DNA of 64,000 nucleotides, taken from the NCBI RefSeq assembly GCF_001613545.1, contig NZ_BDCO01000002.1, positions 1,302,001 through 1,366,000 on the forward strand, given 5' to 3'. The notes under the pieces were generated by a model. The model searched no databases and had not been told where the DNA came from. It saw only the letters and a program-made list of their open reading frames with translations. The stretch comes from Terrimicrobium sacchariphilum. Its GTDB lineage: Bacteria > Verrucomicrobiota > Verrucomicrobiia > Chthoniobacterales > Terrimicrobiaceae. Made by a program: the position numbers and the translations under genes. Below are positions 16,956 through 25,747 of the stretch, in pieces (within the stretch, counting starts at the first letter, position 1; each line of letters begins with the position of its first letter).

Positions 16956-17999
16956 CTAGGCGGCGGCGGGACGATCGATGCAGGCCATGGCGGCGGCTAC
17001 GCGGTTATCGACGCCGAGCTTTTCAAAGATGTGATCGAGGTGGTTTTTCACCGTGTGCACGCTGATCCCGAGGATCTGCGCGATCTGCTCGTTCGACTTG
17101 CCCTGCGAGAGCCAGTGGTGCACCTCGCGCTCCCGCGCCGTCAGCGTGCAGGCGCGATCGCAGGGGGAATAGGACGTTTCCGATGCGACCACCAGCGCCT
17201 CGGAGCGAAGCGGTATGATCGTGACGGCGAGCTCCGAGTAGCAATGACGGAAATGAATCTGTACCGGGCCCGCGCCCGTGCTGGCGTTGACCGCCTTGAG
17301 GACCTCGCGCGGCAGGAGCCGCTCGGGTTCCGGGAGGTAACGCGCAAGCAGTTCGCGGGTTTTCTGCGTCCAATAGCGCACCTCGCCGCGCTTGTTGAGA
17401 AAAACCAGGCCGCGCTCCATCAGCTCCTCGTAAAGATTCGTTTCGGGCAGGGAGGCTCCCGCCTTGCCTTTCATCGTATGCTCGACAAACCACTCCACGG
17501 AAATATCCACGCCGGTGATGCCGAGGCACTGGCCGTCCATCACGACCGGGGCGATCTGGCTGGTGAGGAGCAGCCGTTTTCCCGCCACGGGGTACATGTA
17601 TGGGTCCATCACGCAGAGCTGTTTCTGGCTGGTCGAGACCCAGTACCAGTTGCCGGGGCCGGGGTATTCGTACCCGGTGACCGGATCGAGCCGTACCTCG
17701 CCGCCGCTGCGATTCCAGAATGGTACGAAGCGCCCCGATTGGTCGTGGCCGGGGGCATTGCGAAACTTCGCATCCTGGCCGTCCAGCGCGTCGGGTTCCC
17801 ACACGCTCCACACGCCGAAGAAATCCGGGTTTTCCTCCAGCGTCTTGCGAAACAGGAGCGAGTACATCTCGCGGTCGCGAATGCCGAGGGTTTGCAGCGC
17901 GACGCAGGCCCGGGCCAGTTCCTCGGCCGGTCGGCCTCTGGGTCTGGCTGGCGCGACGGGAATCTCTCCCGCATCGACCACCTTGAGTGCGTTACCCAT
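16956..17999 (-). CDS. Cytosolic Cache-like sensor/LuxR-type DNA-binding regulator
   Basis: 347 residues with no signal peptide or membrane helix. The N-terminal half contains features of a PDC/Cache ligand-binding domain: a helix with NPDFFGVWSVWEPDALDG, then strands with YWVSTSQKQ, VMDPYMYPVAG and CLGITGVDISVEW. The linker (about 195-280) could be PAS-like. The C-terminal 60 residues are a LuxR helix-turn-helix (LTAREREVHHWLSQGKS, EQIAQILGISVHTVKNHLDH). One-component regulators with a cytosolic Cache domain bind a small molecule directly. It is the last gene of a seven-gene run that encodes transport and hydrolysis of a nitrogenous compound; it starts only 8 bases after the deacetylase-like gene ends, so it probably senses that compound. 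The ligand is unknown. Confidence 0.8.
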   Translation of the reverse strand: MGNALKVVDAGEIPVAPARPRGRPAEELARACVALQTLGIRDREMYSLLFRKTLEENPDFFGVWSVWEPDALDGQDAKFRNAPGHDQSGRFVPFWNRSGGEVRLDPVTGYEYPGPGNWYWVSTSQKQLCVMDPYMYPVAGKRLLLTSQIAPVVMDGQCLGITGVDISVEWFVEHTMKGKAGASLPETNLYEELMERGLVFLNKRGEVRYWTQKTRELLARYLPEPERLLPREVLKAVNASTGAGPVQIHFRHCYSELAVTIIPLRSEALVVASETSYSPCDRACTLTAREREVHHWLSQGKSNEQIAQILGISVHTVKNHLDHIFEKLGVDNRVAAAMACIDRPAAA

Positions 18000-18007
18000 G
18001 CGATATC

Positions 18008-18874
18008 CTATTTACCCGCGAGCCGGTCGAAATCAACCTCCCGCCGGGCCTCCGGCGTCTGGTCGTACCACCGCGCGATCTCCGCTCCGCGCGCAAACCA
18101 CACGCCGGGCTTGGCTTTCATGGCGTTGATTAGTTTTTCCAGCAGCCGCACTCGCGACGGACGGCCCGACAGCCACGGATGCAGCGTGAGCACAAAGCAG
18201 CAGCCAAAATCGTACATGGCTTCAAATTCCTTCCACCAGAGATCGAAGACCTTGTCGCAATTCTCGGGGATCGATCCCCACGCGGGATCGGCGTTGAAGG
18301 CAAACTGCTCCCAATCCTCCAGCATCCACTGGCCGGGGATTTCGATGAGGCCGTTATGATGACGATACGGCACGTCGTCGCCCATGGCGCTGGCGACGTA
18401 AAAGACGCCATTGCGTTGCAGGACTGAAGGCGTCCAGGGATTCAACTCAAACCACGGCGCGCGATAGCCGACAGGGCGCGTCCCGGTGAGATCCTCCAGA
18501 ATGGTGAAGCTCTTTTGCAGAATCGCCTCCTCCTGGGTTTCGTTGAGCGTGATCAGGCGTTCGTGCAAATACCCGTGCAGCCCGATCTCGTGTCCGGCGG
18601 CCTGCACCGCGCGAGTCATCTCCGGATGATGCTCGGCGATGTAGCCGGGAATAAAAAACGTGGCGGGCACCTGGCAGTGGTCGAGCAAGCCCAGCAGGCG
18701 CGGCACGCCCACGGTCGGACCATATTCGCATTGCGACATGGTGGTCAGGCGCTTTGCCAGGGCGGGGTCATGCTCGAGGGCGGTGGTTTCGCCGTCGACG
18801 TCGAAGCACAACATGACGGCCACCTTGGCCCCTCCCGGCCAGGTGAATCGTGGCTGCGGAGAAAATGCATTCAT
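18008..18874 (-). CDS. PuuE-like polysaccharide-deacetylase-fold hydrolase (amide/imide hydrolase candidate)
   Basis: 288-residue cytosolic protein of the polysaccharide deacetylase superfamily (NodB fold). Metal/catalytic features are MLCFDVDGE near the N-terminus, ATFFIPGYIAE, HEIGLHGYLHERL with the two metal-binding His, GYRAPWFELNPWT, and a late HPWLSGRPSR. No signal peptide is present, unlike most true deacetylases. This pattern is closer to allantoinase PuuE and cyclic imide hydrolases, which open N-rich rings, than to peptidoglycan or chitin deacetylases. Its neighbours (amidohydrolase, ABC importer, glutamine synthetase) support an amide- or imide-hydrolysing role. Start and the preceding stop share one base (TGATG), indicating coupled translation. 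Confidence 0.78.
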   Translation of the reverse strand: MNAFSPQPRFTWPGGAKVAVMLCFDVDGETTALEHDPALAKRLTTMSQCEYGPTVGVPRLLGLLDHCQVPATFFIPGYIAEHHPEMTRAVQAAGHEIGLHGYLHERLITLNETQEEAILQKSFTILEDLTGTRPVGYRAPWFELNPWTPSVLQRNGVFYVASAMGDDVPYRHHNGLIEIPGQWMLEDWEQFAFNADPAWGSIPENCDKVFDLWWKEFEAMYDFGCCFVLTLHPWLSGRPSRVRLLEKLINAMKAKPGVWFARGAEIARWYDQTPEARREVDFDRLAGK

Positions 18875-19500
18875 CAGACGGCCCTCCAGAGCGAAGCGAT
18901 TTCCTCGACGGTGACGAGTTGCCCCCAGATGCCGCCCTCCTGGTTCACCATCAGCTCGCAGGCGCGGCGGATCTCCGGGTCAAAGGTCGAGATGGCATCG
19001 CGCACATAATAGCAATCGAAACCCCGGTCAGCCGCTTCCCTGAGCGTGGTGTGGACGCACACATCAGCGGTTACTCCCGCGATGGCGAGGCGGCGCACGC
19101 CTTTTTCTTTGAGTAGCTTTTCGAGGTCAGATTTCGCGAACGCCCCGTAGGTATTCTTATCCAGCACGGTCTCGCCCGGCAGCGGCTGGAGTTCGTCGAC
19201 AAAGTCATGTCCGTACTCGCCACGGATCATCAGGCGGCCGAGCGGTCCCTGGCTGCCATACTCTCCGCCCGCCTTGCGCGAACGCTCCACCCGCACGGGC
19301 GGGCAATCCGACAGATCGGGCGCGTAGCCTTCGCGGGTGTGAACGATGAACGCTCCGGCCTCTCGCGCCTCCTCCAGAAGGCGGATGGCATTGGGCAATA
19401 TAGGCAGCACCCAGTCCAGTCCCCCGCAGAGGTCGCTATAGCCACCCCGGGCGCAGAAGTCCCTCTGGAAGTCGATCATCAAAAGGCCGAAGTCGTTCAT
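18874..19500 (-). CDS. Isochorismatase-fold cysteine amidohydrolase, biuret hydrolase (BiuH)/RutB-like
   Basis: 208-residue cysteine hydrolase. Catalytic triad candidates are the Asp in LMIDFQRDF, the Lys in VLDKNTYGAF and the Cys in GVTADVCVHTTLREA. DFCARGGY, VHTREGYAPDLSDCP and the C-terminal QEGGIWGQL resemble biuret amidohydrolase and ureidoacrylate hydrolase RutB, which cleave small urea-like amides to release ammonia. It sits 7 bases after the transporter binding-protein gene and one base overlaps the deacetylase-like gene, so it is firmly inside the operon. The exact substrate (biuret, carbamoyl compound or other ureide) is not decided by sequence. Confidence 0.82.
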   Translation of the reverse strand: MNDFGLLMIDFQRDFCARGGYSDLCGGLDWVLPILPNAIRLLEEAREAGAFIVHTREGYAPDLSDCPPVRVERSRKAGGEYGSQGPLGRLMIRGEYGHDFVDELQPLPGETVLDKNTYGAFAKSDLEKLLKEKGVRRLAIAGVTADVCVHTTLREAADRGFDCYYVRDAISTFDPEIRRACELMVNQEGGIWGQLVTVEEIASLWRAV

Positions 19501-19507
19501 GACCTGG

Positions 19508-20461
19508 TTATTTGGCGAAGTCGGGAGCGAGCAGCCCGGCCACGGTGGCGTCCTTGTCGACGGACCCCTTGTTCTTGAAGAAAATCAGCAGTTCGTCTGC
19601 GCTCTTCGCGGCTTCGCCCTTCATCTGGGCGGAACTGGCAGCGAGGTCGTAGAGCGTCACCTTGCCGAGCATGCCCTTGATATCCTCGGCAGGAACCTCC
19701 AGAGCCTTGCCCGCGATGGCTGCAGCCTCGTCGGGGTGTGCCTTCACGAATTCCGTCGCCTTGTTCATGGCGGCGAGGAACGCTGCGATTTCCGCTTTTT
19801 TGGCTTTTTCACCCTGTGCGCTGATGACCACGCAATCGGTAAGCACGTTTGGTGCCTGTTTCGAGGTGAAGACCGCATTGGCATTTCCTGCTCCGACGAG
19901 CTGGCTGATCCACGGCTCCCATGTTACGGCGGCGTCGACGTTCCCGGCCTTTAGGGCGGTCCCGGCGGCGTCGGGGTCCATGTTGACGAGGGTCACGTCT
20001 TTTTCGGTCAGGCCTCCAGCTTGCAGGGCCTTTTGCAGGAGCACCTCGTTGCACTCGCCCAGGGTCACGGCGATCTTCCTGCCCTTCAGGTCGGCGGGCG
20101 TTTTCACCGCCGGGCCGCCGAGCACGGCATCGGCTCCGGCCGAGGTGTCGACGAGCGCGACCACCTTGAGGGAACCCGGCGCATTGGCGGAGCGCAGGAT
20201 GGCGGCGTCGACGGTCGAGAGATGGATGTCGAGATCGCCCGAGATCAGGGGCACAAGGCCCTCGCCCGGGGCGCTGAAGACCTTGGGCTGCACATCGAGC
20301 CCGGCTTGTTTGAAGTACCCTTTATCCTGGGCGACGAAGAAGGCGATGAATCCAACCCAGTTGTTGTATCCGACCTTCAGGGGCTTGGTTTCGGCGGCGT
20401 GAGCCGATCCGGTAAGTGCCGCGACCAGGAGTGCGGCGATGGCTTTCATGGTGTGTTTCAT
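19508..20461 (-). CDS. ABC transporter substrate-binding protein, NitT/TauT (SsuA) type
   Basis: 317-residue periplasmic binding protein with signal peptide ([22 protein letters not shown]). The SsuA/TauA-like pattern is GYNNWVGFIAFFVAQDKGYFKQAGLDV, followed by DLDIHLSTVDAAILRSA and AAVTWEPWISQ. This class binds nitrate, sulfonates, taurine, thiamine precursors or small N-rich organics. The gene start overlaps the end of the ATPase gene by 4 bases. With the adjacent hydrolases and glutamine synthetase, a nitrogenous ligand is more likely than a sulfonate; no monooxygenase is present to release sulfite. Confidence 0.9.
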   Translation of the reverse strand: MKHTMKAIAALLVAALTGSAHAAETKPLKVGYNNWVGFIAFFVAQDKGYFKQAGLDVQPKVFSAPGEGLVPLISGDLDIHLSTVDAAILRSANAPGSLKVVALVDTSAGADAVLGGPAVKTPADLKGRKIAVTLGECNEVLLQKALQAGGLTEKDVTLVNMDPDAAGTALKAGNVDAAVTWEPWISQLVGAGNANAVFTSKQAPNVLTDCVVISAQGEKAKKAEIAAFLAAMNKATEFVKAHPDEAAAIAGKALEVPAEDIKGMLGKVTLYDLAASSAQMKGEAAKSADELLIFFKNKGSVDKDATVAGLLAPDFAK

Positions 20462-21339
20462 GGGTGTTGCTGGTTTGTCGTGGTGGTGACCGGCGAGGCG
20501 GTCGTGGCGTGGAAATGCTGGCCGAGGCGCTCGAGGATTTCGGCCCGGCCGGAGGAGGGACGCCCACCTGCGTGGAGCAGGTCGACGAGGCGGCGCTTGA
20601 GGGCGAGAAACTCGGGCGTGAGCTTGATATCGAGGAGGCGGTCCTTGGGGAAGGGGACGATGATTTCCTCCAGGATGCGACCCGGCCGGGCGGAGAGCAC
20701 GATGACGCGATCGGCGAGGTAGATGGCCTCCTCGATGTCGTGCGTCACGAGCAGTGTGGTGGTTTTCTCGTAGAGGCCGAGGAGCAGCATCAGCTCCTGG
20801 AGCTCCTCGCGGGTCTGGGCGTCGAGCGCGCCGAAAGGCTCATCCATCAGGAGGATGCGGGGCTTGTTCGTCAGGGCGCGGGCGATGGCGACGCGCTGCT
20901 TCATCCCGCCGGAAAGCTCGCGCGGGTAGCGATTGCGGAATTGCGCGAGGCCCATGATCTCCAGCAGATGCCCGGCGTACTCGATCTCTCCCATGATCAC
21001 GGCGTTGGGCCGCGCATAGTCCATGTTTGCCTTTAGGCGGAAGGGGAACTTGATGTTCTGCTCCACCGTGAGCCACGGGTAGAGCGTATAGTTTTGGAAG
21101 ACCATGCCGCGCTCCTTCCCCGGACCACGTAGCGCCCGATCGTCCAGCATCACGGTGCCGGAGGTGGCCTCCTCCAGGCCTGCGGCGATGTAGAGCAGCG
21201 TGGATTTTCCGCAGCCCGATGGCCCGATGAGCGAGACAAACTCCCCGTCATTCACGGTGAAGGAGCAATCCTCCAGAGCGCACACTTCGGAGGCGCCGGT
21301 GCGGAAGGTCTTGGTGATGTGGGAAAGTTCCAGCGCCAT
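20458..21339 (-). CDS. ABC transporter ATP-binding protein, NitT/TauT type
   Basis: 293-residue nucleotide-binding subunit. Walker A is GPSGCGKST, signature LSGGMKQR, Walker [13 protein letters not shown], followed by the H-loop VTHDIEEA. The C-terminal extension (about 245-293) is longer than in TauB/SsuB and ends in a His/Thr/Pro-rich tail. Start is separated from the permease stop by two bases, and its end overlaps the binding-protein gene, so all three transporter parts are co-translated. Confidence 0.93.
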   Translation of the reverse strand: MALELSHITKTFRTGASEVCALEDCSFTVNDGEFVSLIGPSGCGKSTLLYIAAGLEEATSGTVMLDDRALRGPGKERGMVFQNYTLYPWLTVEQNIKFPFRLKANMDYARPNAVIMGEIEYAGHLLEIMGLAQFRNRYPRELSGGMKQRVAIARALTNKPRILLMDEPFGALDAQTREELQELMLLLGLYEKTTTLLVTHDIEEAIYLADRVIVLSARPGRILEEIIVPFPKDRLLDIKLTPEFLALKRRLVDLLHAGGRPSSGRAEILERLGQHFHATTASPVTTTTNQQHP

Positions 21340-21341
21340 GA

Positions 21342-22178
21342 TCAGTTGCGGGCGGCGACGTTCCAGCGGAACGCGATTTTGCTGAAGAGCCGGAAGGCGA
21401 GGTCGAGCATCAGGCCGATGACCCCTAGCGCGACGAGGTAGAAAAAGATCTTATCCGTCTGGAGGAAGCGCTGATACTTCACGATGCGGAAGCCCATGCC
21501 CTCATTGGCGGCGACGAGTTCCGCCACGATGAGCCACGACCAGGCCCAGCCGTTGCACAGCCGCAGCGCATCGACGATGCCGGGCCAGGAGGCGGGGAGC
21601 AGCACTTCCGTCACCGCCTCACGCCGCGTGCCGCCCATGGTGTAAACCGCCTGCACCAGATCGTAAGGCACGCGCCGGATTTCGTCCGACACCATGAGCA
21701 TGAGCTGAAAGAAGGTGCCGAGATAGATCAGCATGATCTTCGACGTTTCCTCGATGCCGAAGATCACGATCAGGAGTGGAATCAGGGCCGGGACGGGAAT
21801 GTAGCGGATGAATTCCGTCACCGGCTGAATGAAGGCCTCTCCTATACGGTAGGAGCCGATCATCACCCCGAGCGGAATCGCCGTAAGCGCGGCCAGGGCA
21901 AAGGCCGCCGTGACGCGAAAAAAGCTGATCCGGAGATCGGTGGCGAAATTTTGAAAATCGCGTGCCGCCGGTTCCTGCCCGGTCGCCGCTCCGCGCACCA
22001 TGTTTTGCATCACCTGCCCGACGGCGGCAGGCGAGGGAAAGAGAACCTGTTTTCCCTGTCCCGCATAGTAACCCGCCGCCCATTGCCAGACGCACAACAG
22101 GACGACGAAACCCAGTACCGCGGAGCCCCAGTAAAAGGGCCGCGGTATCGAGCGTCGCGGGCTGAGGAGTCCGCTCAT
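21342..22178 (-). CDS. ABC transporter permease, NitT/TauT type
   Basis: 278-residue inner-membrane permease (BPD_transp_1) with about six hydrophobic segments. FIRYIPVPALIPLLIVIFGIEETSK holds the coupling-helix region typical of SsuC/TauC. It starts 27 bases after the glutamine synthetase gene and is followed by the ATPase with a two-base gap. Confidence 0.92.
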   Translation of the reverse strand: MSGLLSPRRSIPRPFYWGSAVLGFVVLLCVWQWAAGYYAGQGKQVLFPSPAAVGQVMQNMVRGAATGQEPAARDFQNFATDLRISFFRVTAAFALAALTAIPLGVMIGSYRIGEAFIQPVTEFIRYIPVPALIPLLIVIFGIEETSKIMLIYLGTFFQLMLMVSDEIRRVPYDLVQAVYTMGGTRREAVTEVLLPASWPGIVDALRLCNGWAWSWLIVAELVAANEGMGFRIVKYQRFLQTDKIFFYLVALGVIGLMLDLAFRLFSKIAFRWNVAARN

Positions 22179-22205
22179 CTTACCGGACTCCCCGCGCGGA
22201 AACTG

Positions 22206-23558
22206 TCAATACAGTCTGGCGTATTTCTTGATCTCCCATGGCGAGATGGTGAGGTTGTATTCCTCCCATTCGGCGGATTTGTATTTGATGAATTCGTCGC
22301 GGAGTTCCTGGCCGAGCACCTGCGTGATGAAGGGATCGCCCGCGAATGCGTCGATGGCCTCACCGAGTGACCGGGGCAGCGACTGGACGCCGATATTTTT
22401 TAGTTCCTCGTCGCTGTAGGCATAGAGATTCTCCGACCGCGGAGCGCCGGGATCGAGCTGTCCCTCGATGCCCTCCATGCCTGCGGCGAGCGCGAGGGCG
22501 GCGGCGAGATAGGGATTGCAGGCGGAGTCGGCGTTGCGGGATTCCACCCGGCCGCCCGCCATTGGGATGCGCACGGAGTTGGTCCGGTTGTTCGTGCCGA
22601 AGGAGTTGAACACCGGAGCCCACGAGTAGTAGCCCATGAGTCCGCGACGCACGAGGCGCTTGTAGCTGTTCACCGTCGGTGCCCAGGCCGCGCAGAGCGC
22701 GCGGCCATGTTTCAGGATGCCGGCGGTGTACTGGTAGCCGAGTTGGGAAAGACCCAGGCCGTGCGGATCGCTGCGGTCGGCCTGCTTGAAAAGATTCGCC
22801 CCGGTTTCGATGTCGGCGAGCGACATGTTGAAGTGCGCCCCGTTGCCGGTCTTGTCGGCGAATGGCTTGGGCATGAAGGTCGCGATGAGGCCGTGCTTTG
22901 CGGCGATCTTCTTCGCCATGTAGCGGAAGAAAACATAGCGGTCGCACATCGTCAGCGCGTCGGAATACTCGAAGTCGAACTCGAACTGACCATTGCCGTC
23001 CTCGTGGTCGAAGGAATACAGCCCCCAGCCGAGTTCCTCGATCGTGCTCGCGATCTCGTCGATGAGGCCGTAGCTGTCGAGGAATCGCTTCACGTCGTAA
23101 CAGGGCTTCATCAGGTTGTCGTCGGAGTTCTCGACCGCGAGCCCGCCTTCGTCCGTGAGCTTGAGGAAATACACCTCGCACTCGATCCCAAGGTTGAATT
23201 TCCAACCCTTTGCCGCCGCATCGGCGAGCACCTTCTTTAATAGCGTGCGGGTGTTAAGGAGATAGGGTTCGCCGTGATAGGTGTTGTCTGCCGGGAACCA
23301 CGCGACTTCCTTTTGCCAGGGCAGCTGAATGCCTCGCTCGAGATCCGGCACGGAGGCGATCTCGTCATCGTTGGGGCTCTGGCCGAGACCGTCGAGGGCA
23401 TATCCCGTATAGAGTTCCGATCCGGACGCAAAGTCCTCGAAATGCGAAATGGGGACGATCTTGCCTTTCGGCACCCCGTGGATGTCCACGTAGGCTCCGA
23501 TGCAATACTTCACCCCTTTGGCCAACAAATCCTGCTTGATAGCGTCAACAGCGCCCAT
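22206..23558 (-). CDS. glnT: Type III glutamine synthetase (GlnT family)
   Basis: 450-residue ligase condensing ammonia (or a small amine) with glutamate using ATP. Family stretches include [79 protein letters not shown] and [10 protein letters not shown], which follow the GlnT/type III pattern of Rhizobium. The ATG at 23558 is preferred; upstream in-frame starts would be non-ATG. As first gene of the operon it would capture ammonia released by the two hydrolases downstream. A gamma-glutamyl-amine (GMAS-like) activity is the alternative. Confidence 0.88.
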   Translation of the reverse strand: MGAVDAIKQDLLAKGVKYCIGAYVDIHGVPKGKIVPISHFEDFASGSELYTGYALDGLGQSPNDDEIASVPDLERGIQLPWQKEVAWFPADNTYHGEPYLLNTRTLLKKVLADAAAKGWKFNLGIECEVYFLKLTDEGGLAVENSDDNLMKPCYDVKRFLDSYGLIDEIASTIEELGWGLYSFDHEDGNGQFEFDFEYSDALTMCDRYVFFRYMAKKIAAKHGLIATFMPKPFADKTGNGAHFNMSLADIETGANLFKQADRSDPHGLGLSQLGYQYTAGILKHGRALCAAWAPTVNSYKRLVRRGLMGYYSWAPVFNSFGTNNRTNSVRIPMAGGRVESRNADSACNPYLAAALALAAGMEGIEGQLDPGAPRSENLYAYSDEELKNIGVQSLPRSLGEAIDAFAGDPFITQVLGQELRDEFIKYKSAEWEEYNLTISPWEIKKYARLY

Positions 23559-23682
23559 GCGGATCACTGTGTCCGCAGGCAGCCAGGGCAACAATAGGAA
23601 GGTCTTCCTATGAGGGGGATAGCCTGGATGGAACCCGCTCAGCCAGAGGGAGAAACGCTTGCCCTAAATCAGGGCGGGAGGA

Positions 23683-24762
23683 TTATCTGCGCGGCCTGGC
23701 CGTGCTTTCGCGCACCACGAGGTCGGGCTTGATCAGGACATTGCGAGAGACCTCGGAGGCCGCAGCGATGCTCTCCTCGACGATGCGGAGGGCTTCACGC
23801 GTATAGCGCTCGAGATCGATCTGGAGCGTGGTGAGAGGCGGGGCGCTGTAGTTGCACAGCGGTGACTCGCTGGCGTAGGTGATCACACTCATCTGGTCGG
23901 GAACCCGGATGCCACGTTCCCGGAACGCATGGAGCGCGGCAAGGGCGCCGGTCCATCCGACACAGAAAATGGCGGTGAAATCCATCGGGTGCTTGTCGAG
24001 CCATTTGCAAAGACGCTCGTAGGAACCTCCGATGGCCTCGGTGCCGGAGGGCACGGAGCAGTCGGCCACGAGGGAATCGATATTCGGAATCCTCGCCCGC
24101 GTCATGGCGCTCCGCCAGCCTTCGAGCCGTGTCGTGCTGGAGGGGTTATAGGGCTCGCTGAGCATGACGGCGATGCGCTTGTGGCCCAGATCCAGCAGGT
24201 GTTTCGTCGCCAGCTTGCCGACCACCTCGTCATCCACCCAGACAGACCCTGCACGGAGAACCTCCCTGGGCTTCTCGCGGAGAAAGACAATGGGTTTGCG
24301 CGATCCATTGATGGCCTCGATCTGGGCCTCGGAGATGCTTCTATCCCCAATGATCAGGCCGGCATCGGCGTCTTTTAGCGCTTGTTCGATATTCAGGCGC
24401 TTCCCATCGGAGTACACGTGCAACCCAAAGCCAAAGTGCTCCTTGAGGCCCATCTCATAGATGCGATTGGTGATCGAGTCAAAATCGGGCGAAGGCCAGA
24501 GAGGACGGATCAGATTGAGTTGGAACCGCGGAGCCAGTCCATCCTGGGCAACCACCAGGCGCATCTTGCCAGATGGACGCTCGATCAATCCCCGGAATCG
24601 CAGCCGGTCGAGCGCCTGGGTAATGGTCGCCTGGGAGCACTTGTAGCGGGATTTCAGCTCATCGATCGTCGGCAGCACATCGCCGGGTCCCATGAGCCGA
24701 ATCTTCTCGGTCAGGAGTTTGGAGATCTTGAAGTGTTTGGTGTGTGCGACGCGCCGGGCCAT
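23683..24762 (-). CDS. GntR/LacI hybrid transcriptional regulator
   Basis: 359 residues. The first 70 form a GntR-type winged helix (FKISKLLTEKIRLMGPGDVLPTIDELKSRYKCSQATITQALDRLRFRGLIER). Residues about 80-350 are a LacI-type periplasmic-binding-like sensor (VWVDDEVVGKLATKHLLDLGHKRIAVM, ATFxxL-like GTEAIGGSYERLCKWL). This combination is common in Verrucomicrobia and Lentisphaerae and usually senses a sugar. The gene lies 124 bp upstream of, and in line with, the glnT operon, so it could be co-transcribed or act on a distant target; its ligand is unknown. Confidence 0.88.
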   Translation of the reverse strand: MARRVAHTKHFKISKLLTEKIRLMGPGDVLPTIDELKSRYKCSQATITQALDRLRFRGLIERPSGKMRLVVAQDGLAPRFQLNLIRPLWPSPDFDSITNRIYEMGLKEHFGFGLHVYSDGKRLNIEQALKDADAGLIIGDRSISEAQIEAINGSRKPIVFLREKPREVLRAGSVWVDDEVVGKLATKHLLDLGHKRIAVMLSEPYNPSSTTRLEGWRSAMTRARIPNIDSLVADCSVPSGTEAIGGSYERLCKWLDKHPMDFTAIFCVGWTGALAALHAFRERGIRVPDQMSVITYASESPLCNYSAPPLTTLQIDLERYTREALRIVEESIAAASEVSRNVLIKPDLVVRESTARPRR

Positions 24763-24802
24763 GGTGCTTGAAGGTGCTTCTATATAGGGAAAGTTGCGAT
24801 GG

Positions 24803-24816
24803 ATTATCGATATAAT
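24803..24816. promoter_or_regulatory. Inverted repeat upstream of the GntR/LacI gene
   Basis: ATTAT and ATAAT are inverted around CGAT, 41 bases before the regulator's start codon, in an AT-rich island of otherwise GC-rich DNA. It may be an autoregulatory operator or part of the promoter. The rest of the gap between 24763 and 25047 shows nothing I can assign. Confidence 0.3.
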
Positions 24817-25047
24817 TTTCGCTTTTTCCTGACGCCCTGCACGTGAATGCGATATCCGGAAGGTGTTGCTCCCGGATGTCCAGATTTCAGGAAATATCGA
24901 GATTCCCAGCCATCGCGCGTCGGCAATGATGTCTTCCTGAGGGACAATCGCGGGAGGGTGCCATTCGATTTCGCAGGTTTTTCAAAACCCGATGCGAGAT
25001 GCAGGGTTTCATGAGGTGTGAGAATACGAAAGATGCGGTCGCAGGGT

Positions 25048-25533
25048 TCAACTGTCCCCGCGAAAGGATTCCTCGAGATTGGATTGGATGCGGTTCAGCC
25101 TGGCCAGGAGATACTGTCTTTGCCCCGCGTCGAGACCCTGGATCGCTATTTCCGAGAGTCTGCTGACCTCCTTTCGGAGCATCTGGTGAATTTTTTCGCC
25201 CTGCGGAGTCAGCGCCAGTTTGACTTTGCGGCGATCGGTGTCGTCTTCCACGCTCGCCAGGAGACCCTGCTCCTTGAGGCTCCGGATCAGCCTGGCGAGT
25301 TGGCCCTTGTCTTTGCCCGTCTCCTCCGCGAGGTCTCCCAGCGTCGATCCGGGATGCCGCGAAAAATACCCGAGCAGCTTTCCCTCCAGATGGGTCAGCT
25401 TATACGGGCCATCGCGCAGGACCCGGTACATCCCTGAACGAAAAAGATGCATCAGGTAATGAATGGATTCGAAGACCTGCTCGGCTTCGCTCAGGGGTTT
25501 CCTGTTGACATTGTCAAGCGATGTGCGACGCAT
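25048..25533 (-). CDS. MarR-family repressor of the adjacent efflux operon
   Basis: 161 residues. The winged-helix core contains LTHLEGKLLGYFSRHPGSTLGDLAEETGKDKGQLARLIRSLKEQGLL and the wing DDTDRRKVKLALTPQGEK, standard for MarR proteins. It is divergent from the TolC-MacA-MacB operon that begins about 215 bp away. Two perfect inverted repeats cover the first codons and the upstream edge of this gene, so it probably represses itself and the efflux genes until a phenolic or drug ligand binds. The ATG at 25533 is chosen; an ATG at 25548 would lie inside one repeat. Confidence 0.9.
   Translation of the reverse strand: MRRTSLDNVNRKPLSEAEQVFESIHYLMHLFRSGMYRVLRDGPYKLTHLEGKLLGYFSRHPGSTLGDLAEETGKDKGQLARLIRSLKEQGLLASVEDDTDRRKVKLALTPQGEKIHQMLRKEVSRLSEIAIQGLDAGQRQYLLARLNRIQSNLEESFRGDS
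25505..25517. promoter_or_regulatory. MarR operator candidate 1 (inside first codons of marR)
   Basis: TTGACA-T-TGTCAA is a perfect 6-1-6 inverted repeat. Its centre is 31 bp from that of the second repeat, about three helical turns. Confidence 0.6.
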
Positions 25534-25535
25534 TG

Positions 25536-25548
25536 TTGATAATATCAA
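25536..25548. promoter_or_regulatory. MarR operator candidate 2
   Basis: TTGATA-A-TATCAA is a perfect 6-1-6 inverted repeat just upstream of the marR start codon, sharing the TTGAYA half-site and spacing with the repeat at 25505-25517. Confidence 0.65.
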
Positions 25549-25747
25549 TGAGTTTTCCTGCCGAAGAAAGCACTATTTTCGAGGTCCGGACGAGGGGGAG
25601 TATCCGCCTGGCGCCTGGTGGAACTCTTGGAAGGGGCGGCATGGCCTTGGCTGGGGGCAAGCGCGATCAAGGCTGGAGGAACGGACTGATACTGTCGTGA
25701 ACGAGATGCGTAGTTGTGAAGTTCCCGGGGGAATCCAAAGCCCTTGG

